Origin: Liolophura sinensis
Taxonomy: Eukaryota; Mollusca; Polyplacophora; Chitonida; Chitonidae
Direction: 5' to 3'
Assembly: GCF_032854445.1 (NCBI RefSeq)
Contig: NC_088302.1
Coordinates: forward strand, 10,971,338 to 11,035,337
Length of the DNA stretch: 64,000 bases
Below are more notes on the stretch, generated by a model. That model did no database searches. It was not told the origin of the DNA and worked only from the letters and a program-made list of their open reading frames with translations. Within the stretch, counting starts at the first letter, position 1. The stretch is not shown here.

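Overview
This is a eukaryotic window: long introns with GT/AG boundaries, coding exons in short in-phase blocks, many minisatellites, and tRNA-derived SINEs and MITE-like elements. The SINE type, the frequent acatgtacatgt-like motifs and the repeat style suggest a marine lophotrochozoan, most likely a mollusc such as a bivalve. That is a judgement from pattern, not a search result.

One large gene on the minus strand fills nearly the whole window and runs off both ends. I rebuilt 37 exons (about 5.4 kb of coding sequence, about 1,800 residues) whose splice phases join without a conflict. Read 5' to 3' (high to low coordinates): an unusual N-terminal half with a degenerate ROC-like GTPase fold followed by a COR-like domain (64.0-51.7 kb); a novel beta-rich and helical linker with no recognised domain and no kinase motifs (49.9-36.9 kb); a leucine-rich repeat block (34.7-34.0 kb); an EF-hand exon (33.4 kb); two more LRRs (32.8 kb); then a second ROC domain with good GTPase motifs (31.2-7.0 kb, P-loop GLGGAGKT, DFAGQ, THLDK), and the first part of a second COR domain (5.8-2.3 kb), continuing off the left edge. 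The encoded protein is therefore a ROCO-family protein (the MFHAS1/LRRK/DAPK superfamily) with what looks like two ROC-COR modules.

A second, complete gene, a single-exon class A GPCR of 366 residues with a TATA box, lies on the plus strand at 26.0-27.1 kb inside the 18.4-kb intron that separates the P-loop exon from the rest of the ROC domain.

The rest is intron. Tandem arrays make up roughly 11 kb: units of 39, 58, 33, 41, 24, 51, 6, 16, 76, 40, 50 and about 22 bp. Three arrays (41 bp at 10.3-11.4 kb, 58 bp at 2.9-5.1 kb, about 22 bp at 49.2-49.8 kb) appear to be amplified from the exon-intron junction they adjoin, which is the most unusual pattern in the window. The 76-bp array (39.9-41.9 kb) has 27 units with no length change and 16 perfect TGACGTCA (CRE) octamers. 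Dispersed elements include a tRNA-headed SINE family, a second ~300-bp family, a ~220-bp MITE family with seven copies, a ~1-1.2-kb foldback-rich element found nested inside another MITE, and decayed non-LTR retrotransposon pieces. The tandem arrays produce long open frames on both strands that are not genes.
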